A stretch of 64,000 nt of DNA. It comes from Aquimonas voraii (GTDB lineage Bacteria; Pseudomonadota; Gammaproteobacteria; Xanthomonadales; Xanthomonadaceae). The stretch is from positions 62,001 through 126,000 of the forward strand of contig NZ_FNAG01000007.1 in NCBI RefSeq assembly GCF_900101825.1, written 5' to 3'. Positions 41,707 through 51,570 of this stretch are shown in pieces. The notes beneath the pieces are model-generated. The model was not told the origin of the DNA. It did not search any database and worked only from the letters and a program-made list of their open reading frames with translations. A program made the position numbers and the translations under genes. Each line of letters opens with the position of its first letter. Positions within the stretch are counted from its first letter, which is position 1.

Positions 41707-43024
41707 GCGCGGTCCAAGCCGCCCCTCCCTACCCCACGCCCCCTGGCTGCGCACGCCGCTGCGGGTTCTGTGTGCCTGCATCTGCCTGCTGGCGCTGGCC
41801 GCGCCCGCGCCCGCCGTATCGTTCGACTGCAGCGATGCGGACCGCTGCCTGCAGTCCGCCTTGGAGGCGCGAGAGCGCGAGGGCGAACAGGCTGCGCTCG
41901 CCCGGCTCGACGTCCTGATCGCCACCCACCCACAACGCCTGCGAGCGCGCGCCGAACGTGCGCTGAGCCTGTACCGCCTGCATCGCATGCAGGAAAGTAT
42001 CGATGAGATTGACGGTTTGCTCGCCCGCGATCTGCCGCGCAACGTGCGCGCCAACCTGCAGGCTCTGCGCGACGAAGCCCGCTACCGCCTGACCTCGCGC
42101 TCGACCACCCGCTTCGGCCTGCGCGTCGCGCTGGGCCATGACGACAATGTCGCCAGCTTCGCCGACTTCGATGCCCGTCGCGAAGGCAGCAGCACGGCGA
42201 TCGGCACAATTGGAGGGCGGCCCGACGAGTACGCCGAGGCCGGCGGCCGCATACGTCTGCGCAGCGTCGGCGTCGGCCGCTTCAACAGCCGCTTCGACGC
42301 CGACCTCAACCTGCGCAACTACCACCGTGAGAACGCATTCGACCTGCAGGACCTGCGCCTGCGCGGCGGCGTCGAGTGGCGGCCGAGCGGCCTGTTCGGC
42401 ATGTCGCTGGCGCCCGGCCTGCGCCACCTGCGCCGCGCCGACGATGCCCTGCTGAGCGACGGCAGCCTAGAGCTGGCGGCAGGCCTGAGCCATGACCCGC
42501 TGTCGCTGCGGCTCGGCGTGGAGCGCGCCTGGCGTCGCTACGACAGCTCAGCCTTCAGCGGCCTCGATGCCGACCACTGGGCCGGCAGCCTGCGCAGCCA
42601 ACTGCTGTTCGGCCGCGAGATCCAGTGGTGGGTGGCTCTGGATCTGGAGTACCGCGAAGAGGCCGCGCGCAACCCGGTGCAGTCGCGCGACCTCAAGCGC
42701 TCAAGCCTGCATGCCGGCCGCAGCAGCGAGCACCAGGAGTGGTCGCTGAGCCTCGATGACAGCCGCTACCGCTATGGCGGACGCAACCAGCCCCCCTTCG
42801 CCTATCTGCCGGGGTTCGCGGTCGCCGACGGCGACCCGCCAAGCCCGGTGGCGGTCGGCGTCGACCGCTTGATCTATCGCAGCCTGGAAGCACGCTACCG
42901 CTACCACCTCGACACGCGCTGGAGCCTGCAGCTGCGACTGCGACGGCAGCTGTCGGCGATTGGCGGCGTCGAGACCTCCTTGGACCGCACCAGCATCGAC
43001 ATCGGCATCGAATGGAACCGTTGA
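41693..43024 (+). CDS. TPR-like plus outer-membrane beta-barrel protein (SLAM/DUF560-like architecture)
   Basis: A 443-residue exported protein. After a signal sequence with a short hydrophobic core (RVLCACICLLALAAPAPA), about 100 helical residues look like TPR repeats (EGEQAALARLDVLIATHPQRLRARAERALSLYRLHRM). From about 130 on, alternating-pattern strands dominate (RFGLRVALGHDDNVASFADF, RSVGVGRFNSRFDADLNLRN, LRLGVERAWRRYD, IDIGIEWNR), consistent with a 12-16-stranded barrel. N-terminal TPR plus barrel is the layout of surface lipoprotein assembly modulators and of PgaA/BcsC ends; which, if either, is uncertain. The ATG lies inside the preceding gene and the stop overlaps the regulator start (TGATG). 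Confidence 0.68.
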   Translation: MLATERGPSRPSLPHAPWLRTPLRVLCACICLLALAAPAPAVSFDCSDADRCLQSALEAREREGEQAALARLDVLIATHPQRLRARAERALSLYRLHRMQESIDEIDGLLARDLPRNVRANLQALRDEARYRLTSRSTTRFGLRVALGHDDNVASFADFDARREGSSTAIGTIGGRPDEYAEAGGRIRLRSVGVGRFNSRFDADLNLRNYHRENAFDLQDLRLRGGVEWRPSGLFGMSLAPGLRHLRRADDALLSDGSLELAAGLSHDPLSLRLGVERAWRRYDSSAFSGLDADHWAGSLRSQLLFGREIQWWVALDLEYREEAARNPVQSRDLKRSSLHAGRSSEHQEWSLSLDDSRYRYGGRNQPPFAYLPGFAVADGDPPSPVAVGVDRLIYRSLEARYRYHLDTRWSLQLRLRRQLSAIGGVETSLDRTSIDIGIEWNR

Positions 43025-43788
43025 TGAGCGAATTCGCTGACACCGACAACCCGCGCCTGCTGGTCGTCGAGGACGACCCCGAACTCGGCAGCCTGCTGCA
43101 GGAATACCTGGGCGCGCAGGGCTACAGGGTCGACCTCGAACCGAATGGACGCGCCGCCGTCCAGCGCATCCTCGGCGAACCCTATGCGCTGGTGATCCTC
43201 GACCTCATGCTGCCGGGCGAAGATGGCTTCGGCATCTGCCGGCAGGTGCGGCCCCACTTCCACGGCCGCATCCTGATGCTGACCGCGCGCGAGGACAGCA
43301 TCGACCAGGTGCTGGGCCTGGAGCTGGGCGCCGACGACTACGTGCGCAAGCCGGTCGAACCGCGCGTGTTGCTGGCGCGGGTGCGCGCCCTGCTGCGGCG
43401 GGAACTGGCGGCCGGCAACTCCCTGCCCGGCGCCGCGCCCACCGCCTCGATACAGGCGCCGGCGGTGCTCAGCGTCAGCGGCATCACCCTCGACGAGGGC
43501 GCGCATGAGGTGCGCGTGCACGGCGAGCCGGTCGACCTCACCGAGGCCCAGTTCGGCCTGCTGAGGCTGTTCCTGAAGAATGCCGGAGTGGTGTTGTCGC
43601 GGCAGGAGCTGTTCAGCGGGCTGCGCGGCATCGACTACGACGGCCAGAACCGCGGTATCGATCTGCTGGTCTCGCAGCTGCGCGCTCGCATCGGCGACGA
43701 TCCCACCCAGCCGCGCCTGATCAAGACCATCCGCGCCCGCGGTTACCTGTTCGCCCGGCCGGGCGAAGAGCCGCGCGGCGAGGGCTGA
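43024..43788 (+). CDS. RstA-like OmpR-family response regulator
   Basis: A 254-residue regulator: receiver domain with VVEDDPELG, phosphoacceptor Asp60 in LVILDLMLPGEDG, and conserved Lys in YVRKPVEPRVLLARVRALLRR. An Ala/Pro linker precedes the winged-helix domain (VDLTEAQFGLLRLFLKNAG, LRARIGDDPTQPRLIKTIRARGYLF). It is the natural partner of the RstB-like kinase three genes upstream, forming a kinase-unknown-barrel-regulator operon. The ATG at 43024 overlaps the barrel gene stop; an in-frame ATG at 43012 is less likely. Confidence 0.9.
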   Translation: MSEFADTDNPRLLVVEDDPELGSLLQEYLGAQGYRVDLEPNGRAAVQRILGEPYALVILDLMLPGEDGFGICRQVRPHFHGRILMLTAREDSIDQVLGLELGADDYVRKPVEPRVLLARVRALLRRELAAGNSLPGAAPTASIQAPAVLSVSGITLDEGAHEVRVHGEPVDLTEAQFGLLRLFLKNAGVVLSRQELFSGLRGIDYDGQNRGIDLLVSQLRARIGDDPTQPRLIKTIRARGYLFARPGEEPRGEG

Positions 43789-43804
43789 CGCGGCGCCGAA
43801 TGGC

Positions 43805-45478
43805 CTACTCGTAGTTGTCGACGGCCTCTTCGTCGCCGAGCGGCTCCTCGGCGCTTTCGACTTCGCTGCCGATCCGCGCGTCCTCCAGCGCGTCCGCCGG
43901 CGCCTCGCCGTTGGCGGGTGGACGCCCGGCGTCCTCCTCGTAGGGCAGCACCGCCTGGCCGGTCTCGGCCTGGTTGACCGCCCCGGTCTCGCTGGTTTCC
44001 TCGCCGAGGTGGAAGATCGCATAGCCCGGCAGCACCACCTGGTTCAGGGCCATGCCGATCACCCGCCCGGACACGCTGGCGACGATGTCGGTTTCGGCGT
44101 TCTCCAGCGGATCGACGATCACCCCGATGCGCTGGCCGCGCTGCACGCGGTCGCCGAGCGCCACGTCGCTGATCAGCATGCCGCCACGGTTGGCGCGCAC
44201 CCAGCGAGACTCGTAGAAGATCGCCTGCGGCTCCAGCCACTCCGGGCTGTCGCGCACCATGCCCAGTTTGTGCAGCAGGGTCAGCACGGCCTGCAGGCCG
44301 GCGTCGATCTCGCGCGGCTGCAACTCACCGGGGCCGCCGACCTCGAAGGTGACGGCAGGAATACCGGCCTGGGTCGCGGCCACCCGCAGCATGCCGCGCG
44401 AGCCTGCGCTGTGCAGCACCGGCGTGGCGCCGAAGCCGCGGGTGAACTCAAGCACATGCGGGATGCGCAGGTCGGCACGCACCTGCGGCAGGTTGATGCG
44501 GTCGAAGCTGCCGGTGTGCATATCGACCAGGGCATCGCAGTGGCGCGCCAACTGGTCAAAGAAGCTGTAGGCGATACGCGAGGCGATGCTGCCGGTCGGG
44601 CTGCCCGGGAAGAAACGATTGAGGTCGCGCCGGTCCGGCAGGTAGCGCGAGTTGCGGCTGAAGCCGAACAGGTTGACCACCGGCACGCCGACCACCGTGC
44701 CTGCCAGCGGGCTGGGCGCGACCTGCGACATCACCCGCCGCACCACTTCGACCCCATTCAACTCGTCGCCGTGCACGGCGGCGGTGAGGCAGAGCACAGG
44801 CCCCTGACGATCGCCGTGGACCACGTCCACCGGCGTGCGCATGTCGCCGCCGGCATAGGTCTGGCTGGCATTCCAGTACAGACGCGTGCGCGTGCCGGGC
44901 GCGACCTCGGCACCGAGCAGACTGAAGGCACGGATCAGCCGCGGGCCGACGAAGTCGCGGCTGTCCGGGTCGCCGGCGGGCTCGACCGCCGGCGGACCTG
45001 CATCCGGCTGCCCCGGCCAGTCGTAGGCCAGGCGTAGCCGGGTGGCCTCATCAAGCTCGGCGCTCTGGACAGCCTCGTCGGCTTCGTCCGCCGGCGATGT
45101 TCCCACTGCGTCCATGCCGGCGCCTGCGGGGCCGTCCGGCGGCGACGGCATGGGCGGACCGACGAATTGCGGATGCCCCGGGGTGGCGGCCGCTGCGCCG
45201 CCCTCAAGCGCGGGCGGCAAGGCTTCGGGCAGGACCTCGGTCTGCGCCCGCGCATCCTGCTCCAGCGCAGGCAGCGGCACGGTCTCGCCCCCTTGCGGCG
45301 GGTCGACGGCGACCGGATCCGGCCATGGCCCCAGCTCGATCGGCGGCGTGAGCCGCTGCTGCGGAGGCTCGACCGCCTGGGTCAGGCCAGCGGCCAGCGC
45401 GAGCAGCAGGGCGCACCCGCTTCGCCGGCCCGCGGCGAGACCGCGGCGGGCAGCGCGGGATGCCTCAGCGGGCCGCAT
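43805..45478 (-). CDS. Exported aspartoacylase/AstE-family metallopeptidase-like protein
   Basis: A 557-residue protein with a signal peptide, a disordered Pro/Ala/Glu linker of about 130 residues, and a zinc carboxypeptidase-like domain of the succinylglutamate desuccinylase/aspartoacylase family. The zinc motif is AVHGDELNGVEV (His236 and Glu239) with the third ligand in CDALVDMHTGS. A small barrel-like C-terminal domain (NRGGMLISDVALGDRVQRGQRIGVIVDP) resembles a biotinyl-lipoyl fold, as in other family members. The last 70 residues are strongly acidic (ending EEPLGDEEAVDNYE). Periplasmic location is unusual for this family and the substrate is unknown. The ATG at 45478 lies inside the end of zur (14 bp overlap). 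Confidence 0.8.
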   Translation of the reverse strand: MRPAEASRAARRGLAAGRRSGCALLLALAAGLTQAVEPPQQRLTPPIELGPWPDPVAVDPPQGGETVPLPALEQDARAQTEVLPEALPPALEGGAAAATPGHPQFVGPPMPSPPDGPAGAGMDAVGTSPADEADEAVQSAELDEATRLRLAYDWPGQPDAGPPAVEPAGDPDSRDFVGPRLIRAFSLLGAEVAPGTRTRLYWNASQTYAGGDMRTPVDVVHGDRQGPVLCLTAAVHGDELNGVEVVRRVMSQVAPSPLAGTVVGVPVVNLFGFSRNSRYLPDRRDLNRFFPGSPTGSIASRIAYSFFDQLARHCDALVDMHTGSFDRINLPQVRADLRIPHVLEFTRGFGATPVLHSAGSRGMLRVAATQAGIPAVTFEVGGPGELQPREIDAGLQAVLTLLHKLGMVRDSPEWLEPQAIFYESRWVRANRGGMLISDVALGDRVQRGQRIGVIVDPLENAETDIVASVSGRVIGMALNQVVLPGYAIFHLGEETSETGAVNQAETGQAVLPYEEDAGRPPANGEAPADALEDARIGSEVESAEEPLGDEEAVDNYE

Positions 45479-45971
45479 TCACCGCCCCGCAGTCAGCGCA
45501 CAGGCCGTGCACTTCGAGCGTCTGCGCGTGCGGCTCGAAGCCGAGTGCGCGCGCCTGCTGCAGCAGCAGGCGGGTCACCGCCTCGTCTTCCAACTCCACG
45601 GTAGCGAGGCAGCGCTTGCAGATCAGGAAGGGCACCGAATGCTGGTGGCGCGGATGGTGGCAGCCGACGAAGGCGTTGATCGATTCCAGCTTGTGGATGA
45701 AGCCGTTCTCGAGCAGGAAATCGAGCGCGCGGTAAACCGTGGGCGGCGCCACCGGACCGCGCTCGTCACGCATCTGCTCCAGCAAGGCGTAGGCCTTGAC
45801 CGGCTTTTCCGCTTCGGCGATCAGGCGCAGCACCTGCTCACGCAAATGGGTCAGGCGCAGGCCACGCTCACGGCACACCGACGCCACCTCGGCGAGGTAG
45901 GCGGCGGCGTCATGGACATGGCTTTCGGGGTGGCTGCAGGCCTGCTGGCCGGGCGCGTGCGAGTGCGACAT
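45465..45971 (-). CDS. zur: Zinc uptake regulator Zur (Fur family)
   Basis: A 168-residue Fur-family regulator with a His-rich N-terminus (MSHSHAPGQQACSHPESHVHDA). The winged-helix segment LTHLREQVLRLIAEAEKPVKAYALLEQM and PTVYRALDFLLENGFIHKLESINAFVGCHHPRHQHSVPFLICKRC contain the Zur-type sensory histidines. Two CXXC pairs are present (CKRC and CADC), forming the structural zinc site. The LESINAFVGC form separates it from Fur and PerR. It represses zinc-uptake genes when zinc is plentiful; a Zur-like box lies between the MerC-like and ZnuD-like genes of this window. The start at 45971 is ATG. Confidence 0.92.
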   Translation of the reverse strand: MSHSHAPGQQACSHPESHVHDAAAYLAEVASVCRERGLRLTHLREQVLRLIAEAEKPVKAYALLEQMRDERGPVAPPTVYRALDFLLENGFIHKLESINAFVGCHHPRHQHSVPFLICKRCLATVELEDEAVTRLLLQQARALGFEPHAQTLEVHGLCADCGAVNAAR

Positions 45972-46035
45972 GGGCCGGGATCATAGCACCGCCCCCCAAG
46001 GCCTCCGGCCCCGCCGCAGCAGCCCGGCGACAGGC

Positions 46036-47430
46036 TCAGCCGATACGTGCCAGGGCCTCTTCGAGGCGCTTGAGGGCACCGGCGCGACCCGCCAGGTAAA
46101 CCGTGTGCTCGATCGAGGGCGAGACCGTGCCGCCGGTGGTGGCAACGCGCAGCGGCTGGGCAACCTTGCCCATGCCCAACTCCAGTGCGGCGGCGGTGGC
46201 CTCCAGCGCGCCGTGCACGGCGGCCGGGCTCCACTCGGCCAGCGCGGCAAAGCGCGCGTGGGCCTCGCGCAGCACAGCCGCCGCCGGCTTCATGTGCTTC
46301 TCGACCGCAGCCTCGTCCCAGGCCTGGATCGGCCGGTACCAGAGCGCCGCGCGCTCGGCCATTTCCTTCAGGGTCTTGACGCGATCGCGCAGGGCGACCA
46401 CCACGTCGGCGGGGTTCGGCCCCGAGGCGAGGTCGTAGCCCGCCTGCTCCAGATGCCAGTGCAGGTGCTTCGCGACCTCGGCCGGATCGTCGGTCTTGAG
46501 ATAGTGCTGATTCAGCCAGGCCAGCTTGTCGAAATCGAAGCGCGACGCCGCGCGGTTGACGTCGTCGATCCGGAACAGGCGGATCATCTCCTCGATCGAG
46601 AAGATCTCCTGGTCACCGTGGCTCCAGCCCAGACGCACGATGTAGTTCAGCAGCGCGTGCGGCAGGTAGCCGTCGTCGCGGTACTGCATCACGCTCACCG
46701 CACCATGGCGCTTGCTCAGCTTGGCGCCGTCGGCCCCCAGGATCATCGGCAGGTGCGAGAAGCGCGGCACCGCCGCACCGAGTGCCTCGTACAGGTTGAT
46801 CTGGCGCGGGGTGTTGTTGACGTGGTCGTCGCCGCGGATGACGTCGGTGATGCCCATGTCGAGGTCGTCGATGACCACCGCGAAATTGTAGGTCGGGTAG
46901 TCGTCCGAGCGGATCAGGACCAGGTCATCCAGCTCGGTGTTCGACCACTCGATGCGACCCTTCACGCGGTCGTCGAAGACCACGCTGCCCGCCAGTGGGT
47001 TCTTCAGGCGGATGACCCGGTTGGGGTCGTCGCGGCGCGGCAGGTTGAGTTCGCGCGAGCGACCGTCGTAGCGGGGTTTCTCGCCGCGCTCGGCGGCGGC
47101 GGCGCGCATCGCGTCGATTTCCTCGCGGGTCTCATAGGCGTAGTAGGCCTTGCCGGCCTGCACCAGCTCCGAGGCCACCTGGCGGTAGCGCTCCAGCCGA
47201 TGGGTCTGGAAGATCGGGCCTTCGTCCGCCTCCAGGCCAAGCCAGCGCATGCCGTCGAGAATCGCGTCCACGGCCTCCTGGGTGCTGCGTTCGCGATCGG
47301 TGTCCTCGATGCGCAGCACGAACTGCCCGCCTTCGTGGCGCGCGGCGAGCCAGCAATAGAGCGCCGTGCGGGCGCCGCCGATGTGCAGGTAGCCGGTGGG
47401 ACTGGGAGCGAAGCGGGTGCGACAGGTCAT
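46036..47430 (-). CDS. gltX: Glutamyl-tRNA synthetase
   Basis: A 464-residue class I synthetase beginning [20 protein letters not shown], with the HIGH-type motif at about 16-19 and the KMSKS-type motif as KLSKRHGA. The Rossmann fold, the connective peptide ([40 protein letters not shown]) and the helical C-terminal anticodon region are complete. It charges tRNA-Glu in the cytosol. The ATG at 47430 is chosen by family N-terminus. It lies divergently from the periplasmic PPIase gene. Confidence 0.96.
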   Translation of the reverse strand: MTCRTRFAPSPTGYLHIGGARTALYCWLAARHEGGQFVLRIEDTDRERSTQEAVDAILDGMRWLGLEADEGPIFQTHRLERYRQVASELVQAGKAYYAYETREEIDAMRAAAAERGEKPRYDGRSRELNLPRRDDPNRVIRLKNPLAGSVVFDDRVKGRIEWSNTELDDLVLIRSDDYPTYNFAVVIDDLDMGITDVIRGDDHVNNTPRQINLYEALGAAVPRFSHLPMILGADGAKLSKRHGAVSVMQYRDDGYLPHALLNYIVRLGWSHGDQEIFSIEEMIRLFRIDDVNRAASRFDFDKLAWLNQHYLKTDDPAEVAKHLHWHLEQAGYDLASGPNPADVVVALRDRVKTLKEMAERAALWYRPIQAWDEAAVEKHMKPAAAVLREAHARFAALAEWSPAAVHGALEATAAALELGMGKVAQPLRVATTGGTVSPSIEHTVYLAGRAGALKRLEEALARIG

Positions 47431-47629
47431 GGCGGGGCCGGGCGGCGAAAACGGGCGCGGATTGTAGCAGCGCCATCGGGAACCTCCGGCCGCGGGCAGG
47501 GGTCCAGCGGCGCGCGGCGCGACCCGCTTGCTGCCTACAATGCCAGGCCCGGCCCTCACGGCCGGCGCCGGCCGTCGCCGCCGAGCGCACCACCGTCATC
47601 CGATTCCCTTCGCCCAACGAGGAGCCGAC

Positions 47630-48277
47630 ATGCTTCGCAGCCTTGCCCTGACGCTCGCCTTCCTGCCCTTCGCCAGCTTCGCGCAGGACACCGCCCCCAG
47701 CGCCGCCGCGGCGCCGGCGCCCGCACCCGCCGCCAGCGAGCAGCCGGCCGCCCCCGCGCCGCGCGTCGCGCTCACCACCAATCTCGGCCGCATCGTCATC
47801 GAGCTCGACCCGGTCAAGGCGCCGAAGTCTTCCGAGAACTTCCTGCAGTACGTGCGTGACGGCTTCTACGCCGGCACCGTGTTCCACCGCGTCATTCCGG
47901 GCTTCATGGCCCAGGGCGGCGGCTTTACTGCCGACCTGCAGCTGAAGCCGACCCGCGCGGCGATTCCGAACGAGGCCAACAACGGTCTGTCCAACCTGCG
48001 CGGTACGGTCGCGATGGCGCGCACCAACGATCCGCACTCCGCCACCGCGCAGTTCTTCATCAACGTGGTCGACAACCAGCGCCTCGACTTCGTCTCCGAG
48101 CAGGACGGCCTGTGGGGTTACGCGGTGTTCGGCAAGGTCGTCGAAGGCATGGAGGTGGTCGACAAGATCATCGCCATCCCGACCGGCGGCCAGGGCCCGC
48201 TGCCGCGCGACGTGCCGCTGGAGCCGGTGCTGATCGAGAGCGCCGAGATCGTCGCCGAGGCACCCGCCGCCGGCTGA
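47630..48277 (+). CDS. Periplasmic peptidyl-prolyl cis-trans isomerase (cyclophilin)
   Basis: A 215-residue cyclophilin with a signal peptide ([18 protein letters not shown]), an Ala/Pro-rich linker and a complete cyclophilin core: [37 protein letters not shown] (catalytic Arg), [13 protein letters not shown] and [16 protein letters not shown]. It catalyses proline isomerisation of envelope proteins. GGAG precedes the ATG at 47630. The lpxH gene follows on the same strand, the ppi-lpxH neighbourhood known from enterobacteria, but a hairpin separates them. Confidence 0.93.
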   Translation: MLRSLALTLAFLPFASFAQDTAPSAAAAPAPAPAASEQPAAPAPRVALTTNLGRIVIELDPVKAPKSSENFLQYVRDGFYAGTVFHRVIPGFMAQGGGFTADLQLKPTRAAIPNEANNGLSNLRGTVAMARTNDPHSATAQFFINVVDNQRLDFVSEQDGLWGYAVFGKVVEGMEVVDKIIAIPTGGQGPLPRDVPLEPVLIESAEIVAEAPAAG

Positions 48278-48285
48278 GGCACCGC

Positions 48286-48308
48286 GGGCCCGGCACCGCG
48301 CCGGGCCC
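48286..48308 (+). terminator. Hairpin between the PPIase gene and lpxH
   Basis: GGGCCCGGC/GCCGGGCCC form a perfect 9-bp stem around ACCGC, 8 bp after the PPIase stop. No T tract follows, so termination may be partial. Confidence 0.55.
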
Positions 48309-48343
48309 GTCCACCCCCTGAGTCACCGCTGACCGAGGCCGGC

Positions 48344-49054
48344 GTGAGCCATCACTTCATCTCCGACCTGCACCTTGACGCGACGCGTCCCGAAATCACC
48401 GAACTGTTCCTGCGCTTCCTGCGTGATGAGGCCCAGCAGGCCGAGGCGCTGTACATCCTGGGCGACCTGTTCGAGGCCTGGATCGGCGACGACGCACCCG
48501 GCGAGTTGGGCATCGAGGTGGCGCGCGCGCTTTCGGCCTGCGCCCGCGCCGGCACGCGCCTCGCCTTCATGCGCGGCAATCGCGATTTCCTGCTGGGCAC
48601 GGCCTATGCCCGCAGCGCGAGCCTGCAGCTCCTGCCCGACCCCTGCGTGGTCACGCTCGATGGCGAACCCACCCTGCTGCTTCATGGCGACCTGCTGTGC
48701 ACGGCCGACCTCGCCTACCAGCGCTTCCGCGCCGAATGCCGGAAGCCGGAATGGAAGGCGGCTTTCCTCGCCCGCCCGCGCGCCGAGCGCGAGGCCTTCG
48801 CCGCGCAGGCGCGCGGGGAGAGCCAGCGCTACCAGGCCTCGCTCGAGTCCGACACCACCGACGCCCAGCCCGGCGCGGTCGCCGAGATGCTCACCCTCTA
48901 CGGCGTGCGGCGCATGATCCACGGCCACACCCATCGACCGGCGGTCCACGAGCTGCCTGGCGGGGCGCGCCGCTACGTGCTGGGCGACTGGTACGAACAG
49001 GGCAGCGTGCTGCGCGTGCGCGGCGACCACTGGCAGCTGGACCGGCTCGGATAG
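48344..49054 (+). CDS. lpxH: UDP-2,3-diacylglucosamine diphosphatase LpxH
   Basis: A 236-residue calcineurin-like phosphoesterase with the five metal motifs: [37 protein letters not shown] and [11 protein letters not shown]. LpxH cleaves UDP-2,3-diacylglucosamine to lipid X in lipid A synthesis, at the cytoplasmic face of the inner membrane. The start is GTG at 48344 ([13 protein letters not shown]). The Arg/Glu-rich insertion around 130-170 is the usual LpxH helical lid. Confidence 0.95.
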   Translation: MSHHFISDLHLDATRPEITELFLRFLRDEAQQAEALYILGDLFEAWIGDDAPGELGIEVARALSACARAGTRLAFMRGNRDFLLGTAYARSASLQLLPDPCVVTLDGEPTLLLHGDLLCTADLAYQRFRAECRKPEWKAAFLARPRAEREAFAAQARGESQRYQASLESDTTDAQPGAVAEMLTLYGVRRMIHGHTHRPAVHELPGGARRYVLGDWYEQGSVLRVRGDHWQLDRLG

Positions 49055-49150
49055 GGCCGCAGGCATTCGCTCTCTGCCCGCGCCTGCGGCTTGACGCAGC
49101 CGCTGCGATCCGGGCTGTTATCCTCCCCCACCGTACGCCGGAGCACGGAC

Positions 49151-49648
49151 ATGCTGCCCTCCCCTCGCGACGCCTTCGCCCTTGCCGCTCGATGGATGCT
49201 CCTGGCCGTGCTCGCCGGATTGGTCGGTGCCTGCGCAAGCGGCGGCCCCAAGAAGCGCATCTTCCCGCCCAGCGCGAGCGTGCAGGAGCTGCGCGTGCTT
49301 GCGGACGGACGCTGGGAGCTGCAGCTGCGCGTGCAGAACTTCAGCACCGTGGCGACGCGCTTCGACCGTGTCGAAGCCGAGCTCGTCCTCGGCGGCGAGC
49401 CCGCGGCCCGCATCGACGAGGTGATCGACGACACGTTTCCCGCCAGCAGCGCCGAGGTCATCAGGATCGAGCTGCAGGCCTCGGCGAGCGCCGCCGAAGC
49501 TGTGCGCAGCGCGCTCGACAGCCGCCGCGGACTTGGCTACCGGCTCGAGGGCCATCTCACCACCAGCGAGCCCGGCAACCGCCGCGATCGCTTCGAATTC
49601 GACAGCGCGCTGACCCCGATGCCGGGGCTCGAAGGCGTGCTGCGCTGA
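49151..49648 (+). CDS. LEA type 2-like lipoprotein
   Basis: A 165-residue lipoprotein: lipobox LVGACASGG places the lipidated Cys near residue 28. The rest is one immunoglobulin-like LEA14/WHy-type domain (VQELRVLADGRWELQLRVQNFSTVATRFDRVEAELVLGGEPAARIDE). Such envelope proteins are thought to protect or stabilise the outer membrane under stress; the exact role is unknown. It sits between lpxH and an acyl-CoA dehydrogenase gene on the same strand, 27 bp before the latter. Confidence 0.75.
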   Translation: MLPSPRDAFALAARWMLLAVLAGLVGACASGGPKKRIFPPSASVQELRVLADGRWELQLRVQNFSTVATRFDRVEAELVLGGEPAARIDEVIDDTFPASSAEVIRIELQASASAAEAVRSALDSRRGLGYRLEGHLTTSEPGNRRDRFEFDSALTPMPGLEGVLR

Positions 49649-49675
49649 CCCACCACCTCACTGCGAGACTCCTCC

Positions 49676-51472
49676 ATGAACAGCTACCGCGCTCCCGTCC
49701 GCGACCTGCGCTTCGCCCTGCATGACCTGGTCGGCCTCGAGGCCCACGCGGCCAAGCTGCCCGGCGGCGAGAACTTCAACCGCGAGCTGGTCGACGCGGT
49801 GCTCGACGAGGCGGCGCGGTTCGCCGAGCAGGTGCTGGCGCCGCTCAACATGAGCGCCGACGCCGAGGGCTGCACGCACGACAAGGACAGCGGTGCGGTG
49901 CGCACGCCGAAAGGTTTTCGCGAGGCCTACGCGCAGTTCGTCGAAGGCGGCTGGAGCGGCCTGACCGCGCCCGAGGAGTTCGGCGGCCAGGGTCTGCCTG
50001 AGCTGGTCGGCGCGGCCTTCAAGGAAATGCTGGACGCCGCCAACCTGAGCTGGGGCAACTACCCGCTGCTTTCGCACGGCGCCACCGAAGCGCTCAAGCA
50101 CCACGGCGAAGCCTGGCAGCAGGAGGTGTTCCTGAAGCCGATCGTCGAGGGCCGCTGGACCGGCACCATGTGCCTGACCGAGCCGCACTGCGGCTCCGAC
50201 TTGGCTCTGCTGAAGACCCGCGCCGAACCCCAGGCCGACGGCAGCTATGCCGTCACCGGCACCAAGATCTTCATCACCGGCGGCGAGCACGACCTGACCG
50301 ACAACATCGTGCATCTGGTGCTGGCGCGCCTGCCGGACGCGCCGGCCGGCACCAAGGGCATCTCGCTGTTCATCGTGCCCAAGCTCAAGGTGGCGCGCGA
50401 CGGCACCGTCGGCGAGCGCAACCCGGTGCGCTGCGGCAGCATCGAGCACAAGATGGGCATCCACGGCTCGGCCACCTGCGTGATGAACTTCGACGGCGCC
50501 CAAGGCTGGCTGATCGGCCAGCCCAACAAGGGCTTGAATGCCATGTTCACCATGATGAACTCGGCGCGCCTGGCGGTCGGCATCCAAGGTCTTGGGCTGA
50601 TCGACCGCGCTTACCAGAACGCACTGGCCTACTCGCGCGACCGCCTGCAGATGCGCTCTCTGTCGGGCCCGAAGCGCCCGGACAAGCCGGCCGATCCGCT
50701 GATCGTGCACCCGGACATCCGCCGCATGCTGCTGACCTGCAAGGCCTTCGCCGAGAGCGGCCGGGCGCTGGCCCTGCACGCGGCCAGCCTCGTCGACCTG
50801 GTCGACAAAGCACAGACGCCGGAGGCGCGCGCCGAAGCCGATGCCCTGCTCAGCTTCCTCACCCCGATCGTCAAGGGCGTGCTGACAGAGGCTTCGGTGG
50901 AGTGCACTTACCACGCTCTGCAGTGCTTCGGTGGCCACGGCTACGTGCGCGAGTGGGGCATGGAGCAGCTGGCCCGCGACGCGCGCATCACCACCATCTA
51001 CGAGGGCACGACGCAGATTCAGGCACTCGACCTGCTGGGCCGCAAGGTGATCCAGCAGCAGGGCGCCGGCTTCAAACTGTTCCTCGGCATGATCGTCGAC
51101 TTCTGCAGCGCCAATACCGGCAAGCCGGAGATGGCCGAGTTCATCGCGCCGCTGGCGCAGTCCGCGCAGGACTGGCAGCAGCTGACCCTGGAAATCGCCC
51201 AGCGCGTACAGAAGAATCCCGAGGAGCTGGGAGCGGCCGCGGTCGACTACCTGTTCTATTCCGGCTACGTCACCCTGGCCTACTGGTCCGCACGCGCGGT
51301 CGCCGCCGCCGATGCCGGCGGCCACGCCGACGACTTCCGCGTTGCCAAGCGCGAGACGGCGCGCTTCTTCTTCAAGCGCCTGCTGCCGCGCACGCTCAGC
51401 CACGCGGCGACCCTTCGCGCGGGCAGCGACAGCCTGATGGCGCTCGACGAAACGCTGTTCGCCATCGCCTGA
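49676..51472 (+). CDS. Acyl-CoA dehydrogenase (long, DmdC/FadE-like)
   Basis: A 598-residue flavoprotein. Motifs include [19 protein letters not shown] and [17 protein letters not shown] in the FAD/substrate domain, [18 protein letters not shown], and the catalytic glutamate (about 443) in [19 protein letters not shown]. The C-terminal extension of about 130 residues is the acyl-CoA dehydrogenase C-terminal domain found in the 3-methylmercaptopropionyl-CoA dehydrogenase (DmdC) and long FadE groups. It oxidises an acyl-CoA at C2-C3 with an electron-transfer flavoprotein; chain length or methylmercapto specificity cannot be assigned. The start [13 protein letters not shown] is typical. Confidence 0.9.
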   Translation: MNSYRAPVRDLRFALHDLVGLEAHAAKLPGGENFNRELVDAVLDEAARFAEQVLAPLNMSADAEGCTHDKDSGAVRTPKGFREAYAQFVEGGWSGLTAPEEFGGQGLPELVGAAFKEMLDAANLSWGNYPLLSHGATEALKHHGEAWQQEVFLKPIVEGRWTGTMCLTEPHCGSDLALLKTRAEPQADGSYAVTGTKIFITGGEHDLTDNIVHLVLARLPDAPAGTKGISLFIVPKLKVARDGTVGERNPVRCGSIEHKMGIHGSATCVMNFDGAQGWLIGQPNKGLNAMFTMMNSARLAVGIQGLGLIDRAYQNALAYSRDRLQMRSLSGPKRPDKPADPLIVHPDIRRMLLTCKAFAESGRALALHAASLVDLVDKAQTPEARAEADALLSFLTPIVKGVLTEASVECTYHALQCFGGHGYVREWGMEQLARDARITTIYEGTTQIQALDLLGRKVIQQQGAGFKLFLGMIVDFCSANTGKPEMAEFIAPLAQSAQDWQQLTLEIAQRVQKNPEELGAAAVDYLFYSGYVTLAYWSARAVAAADAGGHADDFRVAKRETARFFFKRLLPRTLSHAATLRAGSDSLMALDETLFAIA

Positions 51473-51509
51473 GGCTTGGGGCGTGCCGGCAGCCGCCGGC
51501 CCGCCCTTC

Positions 51510-51529
51510 CCCCGTCCGCGCGGACGGGG
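51510..51529. terminator. Perfect palindromic hairpin after the acyl-CoA dehydrogenase gene
   Basis: A 20-bp self-complementary run (10 bp per arm, arm CCCCGTCCGC) lies 37 bp after the stop codon and about 40 bp before the next start. TAAAAC follows. It probably limits read-through into the GNAT gene. Confidence 0.55.
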
Positions 51530-51570
51530 TAAAACAGTGCTTCCTCCACTGCACGCTTGCACGCGAACCA

